A stretch of DNA of 64,000 bases from Collinsella ihumii (GCF_900046475.1 NZ_FCOU01000014.1:30848-94847), one strand, 5' to 3'. Numbered from the stretch's first letter, positions 17,577-27,986 are shown. Notes: generated by a model not told the origin, from the sequence alone. A program made the numbers and translations.

Positions 17577-18770
17577 ATGGCTTTCACCAAGAAGACCGTT
17601 CGCGACATCGATGTCGACGGCAAGCGCGTCCTGATGCGCGTTGACTTCAACGTGCCCCTGAAGGACGGCGTCGTGACCGACGACACCCGCGTCCGCGCCG
17701 CCATCCCCACCATCTCCTACCTCAAGGAGCACAACGCCAAGATCATCCTCATGAGCCACCTCGGCCGCCCCAAGGGCGACGGCCCCGAGCCCGAGCTCTC
17801 CCTGAAGCCGGCTGCCGACAAGCTCGCCGAGCTCACCGGCTTCGACGTCAAGTTCGTCGACGACACCTACGGCGAGAAGGCCGCCGCCGCGGTCGACGCC
17901 CTCGAGCCGGGCGACATCCTTGTTCTCGAGAACGTCCGCTTCGACAAGCGCGAGAAGAAGAACGACCCCGAGATCGGCAAGATCCTCGCGTCCTACGGCG
18001 ACGTGTTCGTGCTCGACGCCTTCGGCACCGCGCACCGCGCCCAGGGCTCCGTGGTGGGCCCGGCCGCGTACCTGCCCGCGGTCGCCGGCTTCCTGCTTGA
18101 GAAGGAGGTCGACACCCTGACCGGCATCTTCGCCGAGCCCGAGCGCCCGTTCGTCGCCATCGTCGGCGGCTCCAAGGTGTCCTCCAAGATCGGCGTCCTC
18201 GACCACCTCATCGACTCCGCCGACACCCTGATCATCGGCGGCGGCATGGCCTACACCTTCTTCCTGGCCAAGGGCTACGCTGTCGGCACCTCCCTGAAGG
18301 AGGAGGACTGGATCGAGCGCGCCGGCGAGATGCTCAAGAAGGCCGAGGACAAGGGCGTCAAGATCCTGCTGCCCATCGACAACATCGTCGCCGACCACTT
18401 CGGCGAGGACGCGGTCGGCGAGGTCGTCGACTCCGACAAGATCCCCGCGGACCGCATGGGCATGGACATCGGCCCCAAGACCGAGGCGCTGTACGCCGAG
18501 GCCATCGCCGGCGCCAAGACCGTGTTCTGGAACGGCCCCATGGGCGTCTTCGAGATGGACCAGTTCGCGCATGGCACCGAGGCCGTCGCGCGTGCCGTGG
18601 CCGACTCCGACTGCACCTCGATCATCGGCGGCGGCGACTCCGTGGCCGCTATCAACAAGTTCGGCCTGGCCGACAAGATGAGCTGGATCTCCACCGGCGG
18701 TGGCGCCTCCATGGAGCTCGTCGAGGGCAAGGCCCTTCCCGGAGTGGAGGCTCTGAACGATGCCGAGTAA
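17577..18770 (+). CDS. pgk: Phosphoglycerate kinase
   Basis: Makes ATP from 1,3-bisphosphoglycerate. The 397-residue product contains RVLMRVDFNVPLKDG, ILMSHLGRPKG, the FGTAHRAQGS helix, GGSKVSSKI, VFWNGPMGVFE and the C-terminal GGGDSVAAI. I use ATG 17577 because the AAAGG at 17563 has normal spacing to it; ATG 17571 is too close. Its end overlaps tpiA by 11 bp, so pgk and tpiA are coupled. Confidence 0.96.
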   Translation: MAFTKKTVRDIDVDGKRVLMRVDFNVPLKDGVVTDDTRVRAAIPTISYLKEHNAKIILMSHLGRPKGDGPEPELSLKPAADKLAELTGFDVKFVDDTYGEKAAAAVDALEPGDILVLENVRFDKREKKNDPEIGKILASYGDVFVLDAFGTAHRAQGSVVGPAAYLPAVAGFLLEKEVDTLTGIFAEPERPFVAIVGGSKVSSKIGVLDHLIDSADTLIIGGGMAYTFFLAKGYAVGTSLKEEDWIERAGEMLKKAEDKGVKILLPIDNIVADHFGEDAVGEVVDSDKIPADRMGMDIGPKTEALYAEAIAGAKTVFWNGPMGVFEMDQFAHGTEAVARAVADSDCTSIIGGGDSVAAINKFGLADKMSWISTGGGASMELVEGKALPGVEALNDAE

Positions 18771-19530
18771 CCGCACCCGCCTCATCGCAGGCAACTGGAA
18801 GATGAACAACGACGTGGCCGGCGCCGCCAAGCTCGCCGACGAGCTGGCTTGCGCCCTGCCCGAGGTCCCCGAGGGCGTCGAGGTCGTCGTCTGCCCGCCG
18901 GCCGTCGACCTGACCACGGTAAACGACCGCATCCAGGCCGCCCCGATCGCGCTCGGCGGCCAGAACGTGTACTGGGAGGCCTCCGGCGCCTACACCGGCG
19001 AGACCTCGTGCGACATGCTCAAGAGTGCCGGTGCCACCTACTGCATCATCGGCCACTCCGAGCGCCGCGACTACTTCCACGAGACCGACGAGGACGTCAA
19101 CCGCAAGGCGAAGGCCCTGATGGCCGCCGGCATCACGCCCATCTCGTGCTGCGGCGAGTCGCTTGAGGTCCGCGAGGCCGGCAAGCACGTCGAGTTCGTC
19201 GTCGACCAGATCAAGAAGGACACCGAGGGCCTCGAGATCACCGATCCCTCCAAGTACGTGATCGCCTACGAGCCCATCTGGGCCATCGGCACGGGCAAGA
19301 CCGCCACGGCCGACGACGCCCAGGAGGTCTGCGGCGCCATCCGCGCCACGCTCGTCGACGTCTTCGGCGCCGAGACCGCCGCGGGCATCCGCGTGCTGTA
19401 CGGCGGCTCCGCCAAGCCCGGCAACATCGCCGGCTTCCTCGAGAAGGAGGACGTCGACGGCGCGCTGGTGGGCGGTGCCTCGCTCAAGGCTGCTGACTTC
19501 GCCGCCATGGTTGAGAAGGCGGGGGAGTAG
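18760..19530 (+). CDS. tpiA: Triosephosphate isomerase
   Basis: Interconverts dihydroxyacetone phosphate and glyceraldehyde-3-phosphate. The 256-residue product shows IAGNWKMNN with the substrate lysine, IIGHSERR with the catalytic histidine, YEPIWAIGTG with the catalytic glutamate, and the phosphate-binding YGGSAKPGN. Overlaps pgk by 11 bp and is 3 bp from gpmI. Confidence 0.97.
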   Translation: MPSNRTRLIAGNWKMNNDVAGAAKLADELACALPEVPEGVEVVVCPPAVDLTTVNDRIQAAPIALGGQNVYWEASGAYTGETSCDMLKSAGATYCIIGHSERRDYFHETDEDVNRKAKALMAAGITPISCCGESLEVREAGKHVEFVVDQIKKDTEGLEITDPSKYVIAYEPIWAIGTGKTATADDAQEVCGAIRATLVDVFGAETAAGIRVLYGGSAKPGNIAGFLEKEDVDGALVGGASLKAADFAAMVEKAGE

Positions 19531-19533
19531 ACC

Positions 19534-21087
19534 GTGCCCAAGCATCTTCCTGCTCTGCTCGTGATCATGGACGGCTGCGGTCTGGCGCCTAAGGGCTCCG
19601 ACAACGCCGTCGCTGCCGCGAACACGCCGTTTCTCGACAGCCTGTACGAGCAGTACCCGCACACCACGCTCGGCGCTTCGGGCGAGGACGTCGGCCTGCC
19701 TGACGGCCAGATGGGCAACTCCGAGGTCGGCCATCTGAACATCGGCGCCGGACGTATCGTCTTCCAGGAGCTCAGCCGCATCAACAACTCCATCAAGGAC
19801 GGCTCCATCCAGGAGAACGAGACGCTGGCCCACGCCATGGACGACGTCGCCAAGAACGGCGGCACGCTGCACCTGCTGGGCCTCGTGTCCCCGGGCGGCG
19901 TCCACTCCATGCAGCGCCACGGCGAGAACCTGTCGGCCATCGCCGCCATCCACGGCGTCAAGCGCATCCGCTTCCATTGCTTCATGGACGGTCGCGACGT
20001 CGACCCGCACTCCGGTGCAGGCTACATCGAGACGCTGAAGCAGAACCTCGAGGCGCTGTCCGCCTACGCCGAGGTCGACGCCCGCATCGCCACGGTCTCC
20101 GGCCGCTACTGGGCCATGGACCGCGACAACCGCTGGGAGCGCGTCGAGCGCGCCTACGACGTCATCACGCTGCCGTCCGACACCGAGACCGATCCGGTCG
20201 AGGGCGTCCGCGCCTACTACGAGAAGGACGAGCGCGGCGATGAGTTCATCGAGCCGTTCGCCTGCCATAACGAGGGCGTGCGCGACGGCGACGCCATGGT
20301 GTTCTTCAACTTCCGTCCCGATCGCGCCCGCGAGATGACGCGCGCCTTCACCGAGACCGACTTCGACGGTTTCGAGCGCAAGGTCGCGCCGAAGCTCTCG
20401 CACTTCGTGACCATGACGGAGTACGACGACACCTTCAAGAACGTCGAGGTGGCGTTCCCCAAGACGTTCCCCGAGAACGTCCTTGCCGACGTCATCGCCC
20501 AGGCCGGCCTGAAGCAGCTGCATACCGCCGAGACCGAGAAGTACGCGCACGTCACGTTCTTCCTGAACGGCGGCGTCGAGGAGCCCAAGGAGGGGGAGGA
20601 GCGCGTGCTCGTGCCCTCGCCGAAGGTGGCCACCTACGACCTGCAGCCCGAGATGAGCGAGCCCGAGGTAACCGAGAAGCTCGTCGAGGCGATCAACGAG
20701 GACCGCGCAGACTTCTATATCGTCAACTACGCCAACTGCGACATGGTCGGCCACACCGGCGTGTTCGACGCCGCCGTCAAGGCGGTCGAGGCTGTTGACG
20801 ACGGTCTGTCCAAGGTCATCCCGGCCATTCTCGCCAAGGGCGGCTTCGCGCTCATCACCGCCGACCACGGCAACGCCGACCACATGTTCGATGTTGACGC
20901 CGAGGGCAAGAAGCACCCGTTCACGGCGCACACCACCAACCGCGTGCCGTTCATCGTGGTCGATCCGGCCGCCAAGCTCACCGGCATCGAGGACGGTCGC
21001 CTGTCCGACATCGCCCCGACGATGCTCACGCTCGCAGGCCTGGAGCCCTCGGCCGAAATGACCGGCCGCATCCTCGCCACCGAGTAG
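19534..21087 (+). CDS. gpmI: 2,3-bisphosphoglycerate-independent phosphoglycerate mutase
   Basis: Converts 3- to 2-phosphoglycerate using manganese. The 517-residue product starts with GTG 19534 after GGGGGAG. Motifs are LLVIMDGCGLAPKG, the phospho-serine loop GQMGNSEVGHLNIG (Ser63), HCFMDGRDVDPHS, FFNFRPDRAREM and the metal site ITADHGNADHM. Last gene of the pgk-tpiA-gpmI unit; a unit of the GGGGACGGG family and a terminator follow. Confidence 0.96.
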   Translation: MPKHLPALLVIMDGCGLAPKGSDNAVAAANTPFLDSLYEQYPHTTLGASGEDVGLPDGQMGNSEVGHLNIGAGRIVFQELSRINNSIKDGSIQENETLAHAMDDVAKNGGTLHLLGLVSPGGVHSMQRHGENLSAIAAIHGVKRIRFHCFMDGRDVDPHSGAGYIETLKQNLEALSAYAEVDARIATVSGRYWAMDRDNRWERVERAYDVITLPSDTETDPVEGVRAYYEKDERGDEFIEPFACHNEGVRDGDAMVFFNFRPDRAREMTRAFTETDFDGFERKVAPKLSHFVTMTEYDDTFKNVEVAFPKTFPENVLADVIAQAGLKQLHTAETEKYAHVTFFLNGGVEEPKEGEERVLVPSPKVATYDLQPEMSEPEVTEKLVEAINEDRADFYIVNYANCDMVGHTGVFDAAVKAVEAVDDGLSKVIPAILAKGGFALITADHGNADHMFDVDAEGKKHPFTAHTTNRVPFIVVDPAAKLTGIEDGRLSDIAPTMLTLAGLEPSAEMTGRILATE

Positions 21088-21095
21088 ACGGTCGG

Positions 21096-21122
21096 TTGGG
21101 GACGGGTTCGTTCCAACCCATC
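21096..21122. repeat. Single unit of the GGGGACGGGTTCGTTCC family
   Basis: This matches one arm of the palindrome at 817-903 over 26 bases but has no second arm. By itself it can form a small hairpin GGGTT/AACCC. Confidence 0.8.
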
Positions 21123-21129
21123 GATCCGC

Positions 21130-21163
21130 AAGGGGGTCGTCAGCGTCTGCTGGCGACCCCCTT
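21130..21163 (+). terminator. Terminator after gpmI
   Basis: Stem AAGGGGGTCGTCAGC/GCTGGCGACCCCCTT (one mismatch) with a 4-base loop, followed by CTC. Confidence 0.7.
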
Positions 21164-21289
21164 CTCGTATGGATGGGTCGGGTGGGGGTCGGGCTCTTCA
21201 GCCCCTTAACCCGTGGCGATTGCGTGCGGCGGGTTCAGGTGTGGTACCATACGGACTGTTCGAACGTACGTAGAAGGAGATTACGACTC

Positions 21290-21544
21290 ATGGGTCCGTT
21301 CCAGATCATCCTGTTCATCGTGTGGGCACTGTCCACGCTCGCGCTCATCGCGCTCGTCCTCATGCACTCCGGCAAGGGCACCGGCGTCTCCGACATGATC
21401 GCCAGCTCGCTGTACAACTCCAGCGCCGCGACCGGCATCATGGAGCAGAATCTCGACAAGCTGACGGTGATCGTTGCCGTCGTGTTCGCGATCTGCATCG
21501 TGTTGGCGATGTTCTTCTTCCCGCAGGGCATCGTGGGCATCTAA
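21290..21544 (+). CDS. secG: Preprotein translocase subunit SecG
   Basis: The 84-residue protein has two transmembrane helices (residues about 3-24 and 58-78) separated by the conserved loop LMHSGKGTGVSDM. SecG sits in SecYEG and speeds SecA-driven export. ATG 21290 follows AGAAGGAGA. It is monocistronic with a terminator at 21572. Location after the glycolytic genes is common in Gram-positives. Confidence 0.93.
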   Translation: MGPFQIILFIVWALSTLALIALVLMHSGKGTGVSDMIASSLYNSSAATGIMEQNLDKLTVIVAVVFAICIVLAMFFFPQGIVGI

Positions 21545-21571
21545 GCGAACGCCTTCAATCCAGTTTCTTGC

Positions 21572-21605
21572 AAGCCGTCCGGGGGAGACCTCGGGCGGCT
21601 TTTTA
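21572..21605 (+). terminator. Terminator after secG
   Basis: Stem AAGCCGTCC/GGGCGGCTT followed by TTTT. Confidence 0.8.
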
Positions 21606-21877
21606 GTGTGGCGCCCCGCATGACGGGGTTCGGCCTCTCTAGGTTACAGAAATGTTACAAACCTCTAAAAGTATGCAGATGTGACCTGCGAATGCTCCGG
21701 TTTGTTAAAGAAAATCTCGGATTGAACCAAATTGAGCACTTTATTATGCAAAAGTTGCGGTACATTAGGGACCATCGCGTCAGGGGTGCAATCACAGCCT
21801 GAGCACCCCGCTTATGATCGCGTCGTAGGGGAGGGGCCGCACAGGTCCCGCTTCTGAACTGTTTTAAGGAGGATGGC

Positions 21878-23563
21878 ATGGCTGAAATCTTCAACAAGCC
21901 CATGGGTCGTCGCGCCTTCGTGGGCAGCGCTCTCGCTACCAGCGCACTCGCTGCGCTCGCCGGTTGCTCCAACGGCGGCAACACCGCAAGCTCCGGCTCC
22001 GGCACCGCTACCGACAGCAGCGCCTCGGGCGACAACGTCATGAGCTTCTACCTGTCCGAGCCCGCCTACATCGACCCGTACAACGCCCAGGAGAACCAGG
22101 GCACCGCGGTCGTGCGCGCCGTGTTCGACGGCCTGGTCACTTGGGACTGGGACACCAACGAGCCCAAGGCCATGTGCGCCACCGACCTGCCCGAGGTCTC
22201 CGAGGACGGCCTGACCTACACCTTCCATCTGCGCGAGGGCATGACCTTCCACAACGGCGACCCCGTTGACGCCGCTTCCTTCAAGCGCGGCTGGGAGCGC
22301 CTGGCCGACGGCACCATGTCTGCCCCGTCCGAGATCGGCTACCACCTGGCCCCTGTCGCCGGCTACGCCGAGATGGCTGCCGGCGAGGCCACCGAGATCA
22401 CCGGCCTCACCTGCCCCGACGAGCTGACCTTCCAGGTCCAGCTGACCGACCCCATGGGCGACTTCGTGGCCGTCTGCTGCCACCCGGGTCTCGTGCCCGT
22501 TCCGCAGGCCGCTCTCGACGACCCCGCGTCGTTCCTCGAGCAGCCCATCGGCAACGGCCCCTTCAAGATGGACGAGGCCTGGCAGCACAACCAGTACATC
22601 TCCGTCTCCCGCTTCGACGACTACTACGGCGAGGCGCCCAAGCTCGACGGCGTGTACTTCTCCATCCAGGCCGACCCGGACGTCGCCTTCCGTGAGCTGC
22701 AGTCCGGCTCCATCGACTTCGCGATGATCCCCACCGGCCAGATCCAGGACACCATCGACCAGTACGGCCTGTCCGACGACGGCTTCACCGTCACCCCGGG
22801 CAAGCAGTGCCTCACCGGTACCGAGCTGTCCACCTACTACCTGGTCGTCAACTTCAACGACCCGGTGCTCTCCAACGCCGGCGTCCGTCGCGGCATCTCC
22901 TACGCCATCAACCGCCAGAACATCGTCGACACCCTGTACGAGGGCTATCGTGAGGCGGCCAACTCCATCATGCCGCTGTCCATCGACGACAACGAGCAGA
23001 ACGTCTGGGCCGCCTGCACCTACGATCCCGAGAAGGCTGCCGAGGAGCTCGACGCCGCCGGTTACCCTGCGGGCGAGGACGGCTCCCGTGGCATCAACGT
23101 GACGCTGGACTACAACGGCGACGGCGGTCATGAGGACATCATGTCCTCCATCCAGGCCGACCTCGAGGCCGTGGGCATCACGGTGACCCAGAACACCACC
23201 GAGTGGGCCACCTACCTGAACAACCTGTCCACCGGTCAGTTCCAGCTCGCCCGCCTCGGCTGGACGGCTGACTACCCGACCATGGACAACTTCCTGTACC
23301 CGAACTTCTTCAGCACCGCGGACAACAACTACGGCCCGTACAACAACCCCGATGTCGACGCCGCCTTGCTGGCCGCCCGTCAGATCAACGACGAGGAGGA
23401 GCGCAAGGCCGCCTATCGCGAGATCTGCGCCACCATCGGCAACGACATGCCGGTCATCCCCATCATGTTCTACGCCCACAACTACGTTGGTACCGAGCGC
23501 CTCGCGAGCTTCAACTACGACGCTCAGACCATCCCGCACTTCGAGACTGCTGAGCTCGCCTAG
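21878..23563 (+). CDS. oppA: Oligopeptide ABC transporter substrate-binding lipoprotein
   Basis: A 561-residue family-5 solute-binding protein. The N-terminus GRRAFVGSALATSALAALAG then Cys has a twin arginine and a lipobox, so it is probably a Tat-exported lipoprotein. Typical motifs are FDGLVTWDWDTNEPKAMCA, YTFHLREGMTFHNGDPVDA and LYEGYREAANSIMP. It captures peptides outside the cell for OppBCDF. ATG 21878 follows AAGGAGG. A terminator at 23608 separates it from the permease genes, which should give more binding protein than permease. The 272-bp upstream region is AT-rich and should hold its promoter. Confidence 0.93.
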   Translation: MAEIFNKPMGRRAFVGSALATSALAALAGCSNGGNTASSGSGTATDSSASGDNVMSFYLSEPAYIDPYNAQENQGTAVVRAVFDGLVTWDWDTNEPKAMCATDLPEVSEDGLTYTFHLREGMTFHNGDPVDAASFKRGWERLADGTMSAPSEIGYHLAPVAGYAEMAAGEATEITGLTCPDELTFQVQLTDPMGDFVAVCCHPGLVPVPQAALDDPASFLEQPIGNGPFKMDEAWQHNQYISVSRFDDYYGEAPKLDGVYFSIQADPDVAFRELQSGSIDFAMIPTGQIQDTIDQYGLSDDGFTVTPGKQCLTGTELSTYYLVVNFNDPVLSNAGVRRGISYAINRQNIVDTLYEGYREAANSIMPLSIDDNEQNVWAACTYDPEKAAEELDAAGYPAGEDGSRGINVTLDYNGDGGHEDIMSSIQADLEAVGITVTQNTTEWATYLNNLSTGQFQLARLGWTADYPTMDNFLYPNFFSTADNNYGPYNNPDVDAALLAARQINDEEERKAAYREICATIGNDMPVIPIMFYAHNYVGTERLASFNYDAQTIPHFETAELA

Positions 23564-23607
23564 TTGCATGAAACGCATGGGTAAAATCCAGCACATGTGA
23601 TGTTAAG

Positions 23608-23640
23608 CAGGACACCGTCAATGTGGCGGTGTCCTGTTTG
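23608..23640 (+). terminator. Intra-operon terminator between oppA and oppB
   Basis: Stem CAGGACACCG/CGGTGTCCTG followed by TTTG. Probably partial, letting some transcription reach oppBCDF. Confidence 0.75.
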
Positions 23641-23679
23641 TTGTGTTAGACCCCTGTAGCTAACACGTTGTACTTTCGC

Positions 23680-23709
23680 TTGATGCAGTGTTTGCCCTAT
23701 ACTTGTAAT
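23680..23709 (+). promoter_or_regulatory. Possible promoter upstream of oppB
   Basis: TTGATG (23680-23685) and TGTAAT (23704-23709) are 18 bp apart, 70 bp before oppB. An inverted repeat GTTAG/CTAAC lies just upstream (about 23645-23664). Confidence 0.4.
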
Positions 23710-23779
23710 TTCGCCGCGACAGGGGTCGATGAGCTGTGCCGCGGCGCGCTGTAAGAACCAGATGAGGGAGGGTATCGCT

Positions 23780-24817
23780 GTGATCAAGTACATCGCCAAG
23801 CGAATCCTACAGTTCATCCCCGTCTTCCTTGGCGTGACGCTGATTCTATTCATCATGCAGAACGTCGTGCCGGGCGATCCGATCAAGCTGATCGCCGGTG
23901 AGAGGAAGCTCGATCCGACGACGGAGATGAACATCCGTGCCGCCCATGGTCTTATCGAGACCGACGCCGATGGCAACATCATCTACGATGAGAACGGTGA
24001 CACGATTCCGACGTCCATGCCCAAGCGCTACGTCAACTATCTGACCGATCTGCTCCAGGGTGACCTCGGCACCTCGTACCAGCGCGGTACGCCGGTCTCG
24101 AGCATCATCCTGCAGAAGTACCCCTACACGGTGCAGCTGGCGCTCGTGGCCATCGTGATAGAGGCGATAGTGGGTATCGGCGCCGGCATCATATCGGCGA
24201 TCAAACGATACTCGTTCTGGGACGTCCTGGTGACCCTGGTCACGTCCCTGCTGGTGGCCATGCCCGCCTTCTGGCTCGGCATGCTGCTCCAGCTCATCTT
24301 CGGCATCTGGCTGAAGGGTGCCACGGGCGGCGCCGTGTCGCTGCCGATCTCGGGCGTCGCCGGACCGCGCGCCCTGTACCCGGATTGGATGTACTACATC
24401 CTTCCCGCCATCACCCTGGCCTCCGTGTCGACGGCCTACACCGCGCGCATCATGCGCTCGCAGCTGCTCGACGTCATGAACCAGGACTACATCCGCACGG
24501 CCAAGGCCAAGGGCCTGTCCAAGGGCGCGATCATCCGCAAGCACGCTCTCAAAAACGCGCTCATCCCGGTCGTCACCTACGTCGGTATGGACTTCGGCGC
24601 CATGCTCGCCGGCGCCATCCTGACCGAGACGGTGTTCTCCTGGCCCGGTATCGGCCGCGAGACCTACGTCGCCATCACCCAGCGCGACTGGCCCATCGTC
24701 ATGGGTTCGGTCACGGTCATCGTCGTGGTGGTCATGGTCATCAACCTTATCGTAGACGTGAGCTACGCCTTCCTCGATCCGCGCATCAGGCTCGGCAGCT
24801 CCAAGAACGAGGGCTAG
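23780..24817 (+). CDS. oppB: Oligopeptide ABC transporter permease OppB
   Basis: A 345-residue inner-membrane permease. It begins IKYIAKRILQFIPVFLGVTL, the standard OppB/DppB first helix, then MQNVVPGDP, and ends with the EAA loop region (MRSQLLDVMNQDYIRTAKAKGLS). I choose GTG 23780 because GAGGGAGGG lies 6-15 bp upstream; ATG 23762 would overlap that ribosome site. Residues 45-80 include an extra periplasmic stretch (ETDADGNIIYDENGD). Followed by oppC after 12 bp. Confidence 0.92.
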   Translation: MIKYIAKRILQFIPVFLGVTLILFIMQNVVPGDPIKLIAGERKLDPTTEMNIRAAHGLIETDADGNIIYDENGDTIPTSMPKRYVNYLTDLLQGDLGTSYQRGTPVSSIILQKYPYTVQLALVAIVIEAIVGIGAGIISAIKRYSFWDVLVTLVTSLLVAMPAFWLGMLLQLIFGIWLKGATGGAVSLPISGVAGPRALYPDWMYYILPAITLASVSTAYTARIMRSQLLDVMNQDYIRTAKAKGLSKGAIIRKHALKNALIPVVTYVGMDFGAMLAGAILTETVFSWPGIGRETYVAITQRDWPIVMGSVTVIVVVVMVINLIVDVSYAFLDPRIRLGSSKNEG

Positions 24818-24829
24818 GAGGCAGCGCAT

Positions 24830-25786
24830 ATGAATTACCCCGTTTCGCGTCCCGACGCACAGGCGTATGCCGATTCCATCGCCGTCGAGCACAGCGGCGT
24901 CGCATCCGCCGATAGCGGCAAGTCCCGCACCCTGTGGGGCGACGCGCTCGGACGCCTGAAGAAGAACAAGCTCGCGGTGATCGCCGCGATCTGGATCCTG
25001 TTCATCATCGTGATCGCGCTCTCCGCCGACCTGTGGGTGCCCCAGGTCCTGGGCGACCCGAACTCGACGGCCGCCAACATGGCCGCCGAGTCGCGCCTCC
25101 CGCCGTCGCTCGAGCACCCGTTCGGCACCGACACCCTCGGCCGCGACGTGCTGTCCCGCGTCATCTACGGCGCGCGCATCTCGCTGACCGTCGGCGTGGT
25201 CGCCACCGGCATCTCCACCGCCATCGGCCTCGTGATGGGCGCCATCGCCGCGTACTACGGCGGCATCTGGGACACCATCATCATGCGTCTGGCCGACATC
25301 TTCCTGGCGTTCCCCTACACGTTGTTCGTCATCGCCATGATCGCGGTCATCGGCAACGGCATCCAAAACGTGTTCATCGCCATCGGCATCCTCGGCTGGC
25401 CGAGTATCGCGCGCGTGTTCCGTTCCGCGATCCTGTCGGTCAAGCAGAACGACTACGTCGACGCGGCGCGCGCCATGGGCGCTTCCGATCTGCGCATCAT
25501 CGCCCGCCACATCTTCCCGAACTCCGTGGCCTCCATCGTCGTCTACGCGACCATGAACATCGGCGGCGCCATCCTGACCGAGTCCGCGCTGTCGTTCCTC
25601 GGCATGGGCGTCGTCCCGCCCGATCCCTCGTGGGGAACGCTGATCCAGTCCGGCCAGCAGTACCTGCAGACCGAGCCCTGGCTCATGGTCCTGCCCGGCC
25701 TGGCGATTCTCTCCACGGTGCTTGCGTTCACGCTGCTCGGCGACGGCCTGCGTGACGCCCTCGACGTCAAGATGAAGGATGCATAA
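24830..25786 (+). CDS. oppC: Oligopeptide ABC transporter permease OppC
   Basis: The 318-residue second permease has an N-terminal cytoplasmic part (residues 1-45), a first helix LAVIAAIWILFIIVIAL, HPFGTDTLGRDVLSRVIYGAR (the conserved OppC signature) and the EAA loop DAARAMGASDLRIIARHIFPNS. With OppB it forms the peptide channel. ATG 24830 follows AGGAGG. Its TAA shares a base with the oppD start (TAATG). Confidence 0.94.
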   Translation: MNYPVSRPDAQAYADSIAVEHSGVASADSGKSRTLWGDALGRLKKNKLAVIAAIWILFIIVIALSADLWVPQVLGDPNSTAANMAAESRLPPSLEHPFGTDTLGRDVLSRVIYGARISLTVGVVATGISTAIGLVMGAIAAYYGGIWDTIIMRLADIFLAFPYTLFVIAMIAVIGNGIQNVFIAIGILGWPSIARVFRSAILSVKQNDYVDAARAMGASDLRIIARHIFPNSVASIVVYATMNIGGAILTESALSFLGMGVVPPDPSWGTLIQSGQQYLQTEPWLMVLPGLAILSTVLAFTLLGDGLRDALDVKMKDA

Positions 25787-26904
25787 TGGCAAAGCGTAAG
25801 AACGACTGGGTCGATCTCAAGGAGCAGCCGGTTCCTGAGGGCCAGCACCTGCTCGAGGTCGACAACCTCAAGATGTACTTCCATACCCAAGACGGCATCG
25901 TCCACGCGGTCGACGGCGTGTCCTATACGCTCGACCGCGGCGAGACGCTCGGCGTGGTGGGCGAGTCCGGCTCTGGTAAGTCGGTGACGCACATGACCAT
26001 CATGGGCCTCATCGAGATGCCCCCGGGCAAGATCGAGGGCGGCGACATCCGCTACCGCGGCCACTCCATCCTGGAGATGTCCGAGGAGGAGATGCAGCAT
26101 ATCCGCGGCAACGACATCGCTATGATCTTCCAGGACCCCATGACCTCCCTGAACCCGGTCTACAAGATCGGCCGCCAGGTGGGCGAGGGCCTGCGCCTGC
26201 ACCGCGGCTACTCCAAGGCCGAGGCGCTCAAGCGCGCCACCGAGCTGCTCGACCTCGTGGGCATCCCCGAGCCCGAGAAGCGCGTGAACGAGTATCCGCA
26301 CCAGTTTTCCGGCGGTATGCGCCAGCGCGTCATGATCGCCATGGCGCTCGCCTGCGACCCCGACATCCTGATCGCCGACGAGCCCACCACGGCGCTCGAC
26401 GTGACCATCCAGGCGCAGATCATCGAGCTCATGCAGGAGATGCAGCAGAAGAACGGCAACGCCATCATCATGATCACGCACGATCTGGGCGTCGTGGCCG
26501 ACATGGCCGACAAGATCATGGTCATGTACGCGGGCCGTCCCGTGGAGTTCGGCACGGCCGAGGAGATCTTCTACGACTCCCGCCATCCCTACACCTGGGG
26601 CCTCATCCGCTCCATCCCCGACCACGCGCTCGAGGAGAAGAAGGAGCTCACCCCGATCGCGGGCAACCCGCCGTCGCTCGTGAACCTGCCGAGCGGCTGC
26701 CCGTTCGCCCCGCGCTGCCCGTATGCCGTCGACGTCTGCCACGAGAAGGTCCCCGGCCACATCACGACCGAGACCGGCCATTACTCCGCGTGCCACTTCG
26801 CCGACGACCCGAACTTCCTCAAGTTCGCGCCCGAGAACTCCCGTACGCGTGCCGACCTGGCAGCGCGCCAGAAGGCCGCCTCGACCGAGAAGAAGGAGGC
26901 ATAA
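25786..26904 (+). CDS. oppD: Oligopeptide ABC transporter ATPase OppD
   Basis: A 372-residue ATPase with Walker [14 protein letters not shown]-loop [13 protein letters not shown], signature [12 protein letters not shown], Walker [14 protein letters not shown] and the C-terminal cysteine-rich oligopeptide domain ([14 protein letters not shown]), which in related proteins binds a 4Fe-4S cluster. It powers uptake with OppF. Translationally coupled to oppC. Confidence 0.95.
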   Translation: MAKRKNDWVDLKEQPVPEGQHLLEVDNLKMYFHTQDGIVHAVDGVSYTLDRGETLGVVGESGSGKSVTHMTIMGLIEMPPGKIEGGDIRYRGHSILEMSEEEMQHIRGNDIAMIFQDPMTSLNPVYKIGRQVGEGLRLHRGYSKAEALKRATELLDLVGIPEPEKRVNEYPHQFSGGMRQRVMIAMALACDPDILIADEPTTALDVTIQAQIIELMQEMQQKNGNAIIMITHDLGVVADMADKIMVMYAGRPVEFGTAEEIFYDSRHPYTWGLIRSIPDHALEEKKELTPIAGNPPSLVNLPSGCPFAPRCPYAVDVCHEKVPGHITTETGHYSACHFADDPNFLKFAPENSRTRADLAARQKAASTEKKEA

Positions 26905-27924
26905 ATGGCTGAGAACACCCCTCTGCTCAAGGTCGAGCATCTGTGCAAGGAGTTCCCTGCGGAGTCCGGCGTGTTCGCGGGCCGCTTCGCCAAGAAGGTC
27001 TCTGCCGTCAACGACGTGAGCTTCGAGATCATGCCGGGCGAGACGCTGGGCCTGGTCGGCGAGTCCGGCTGCGGCAAGTCCACGACGGGCCGTTCCATCA
27101 TGAGGCTCACGCGGCCGACGTCGGGCAAGGTCTACTTCGAGGGCCGCGACGTTTCGAAGATGAACAAGCGCGAGCTCAAGGACCTTCGCCGTCAGATGCA
27201 GTTCATCTTCCAGGATCCGTATGCGAGCCTGAACCCCCGCATGACGATCGGCGAGATCATCTCCGAGCCGCTGCAGATCCACGGCGACGGTCGCAGCGCA
27301 TCCGAGCGCAACAAGTACGTGCGCGAGCTGCTCGACATCGTCGGCCTGAACCCGGAGCACATCAACCGCTATCCGCATGAGTTCTCCGGCGGCCAGCGCC
27401 AGCGTATCGGCATTGCCCGCGCGTTCGCGCTGCATCCCAAGCTCATCATCTGCGACGAGCCGGTCTCCGCGCTCGACGTGTCCATCCAGGCCCAGGTCCT
27501 GAACCTGCTGAAGGAGCTCCAGAAGCAGTTCGGCACGGCATACCTGTTCATCGCGCACGACCTGTCCGTCGTGCAGCACATCTCCGACCGCGTGGCCGTC
27601 ATGTACCTCGGCAAGATCGTGGAGCTCTCCGACTGGAAGACGCTGTACGCCGAGCCGCATCATCCGTACTCGCAGTCGCTCCTGTCGGCGGCCCCCATCC
27701 CGGACCCCGACCTGATGAAGTCCCGCCGCCGCATCATCCTCGCGGGCGATCCGCCCTCGCCGATCGATCCCCCGAGCGGTTGTCGCTTCCACACGCGCTG
27801 CCCGATCGCCAAGGAGATCTGCGGCGCCGAGCAGCCCGACTTCAAGGAAGTCGAGCCCGGGCACTTCTGCGCGTGCCACTTCGCGGCCCCGTATCCCATC
27901 AAGGAGTCCCATATCGATCTTTAG
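26905..27924 (+). CDS. oppF: Oligopeptide ABC transporter ATPase OppF
   Basis: The 339-residue partner ATPase has Walker [14 protein letters not shown]-loop [15 protein letters not shown], signature [12 protein letters not shown], Walker [14 protein letters not shown] and the terminal [14 protein letters not shown] motif. The start directly follows the oppD stop. A strong terminator ends the operon at 27953. Confidence 0.95.
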   Translation: MAENTPLLKVEHLCKEFPAESGVFAGRFAKKVSAVNDVSFEIMPGETLGLVGESGCGKSTTGRSIMRLTRPTSGKVYFEGRDVSKMNKRELKDLRRQMQFIFQDPYASLNPRMTIGEIISEPLQIHGDGRSASERNKYVRELLDIVGLNPEHINRYPHEFSGGQRQRIGIARAFALHPKLIICDEPVSALDVSIQAQVLNLLKELQKQFGTAYLFIAHDLSVVQHISDRVAVMYLGKIVELSDWKTLYAEPHHPYSQSLLSAAPIPDPDLMKSRRRIILAGDPPSPIDPPSGCRFHTRCPIAKEICGAEQPDFKEVEPGHFCACHFAAPYPIKESHIDL

Positions 27925-27952
27925 GATCGATGCGCGCCTGTCCAGGTCGCTT

Positions 27953-27986
27953 GAGGCCCCGGCTGAAGAAGCCGGGGCCTTTTTGT
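27953..27986 (+). terminator. Terminator of the opp operon
   Basis: Stem AGGCCCCGGC/GCCGGGGCCT with loop TGAAGAA, then TTTTT. Confidence 0.88.
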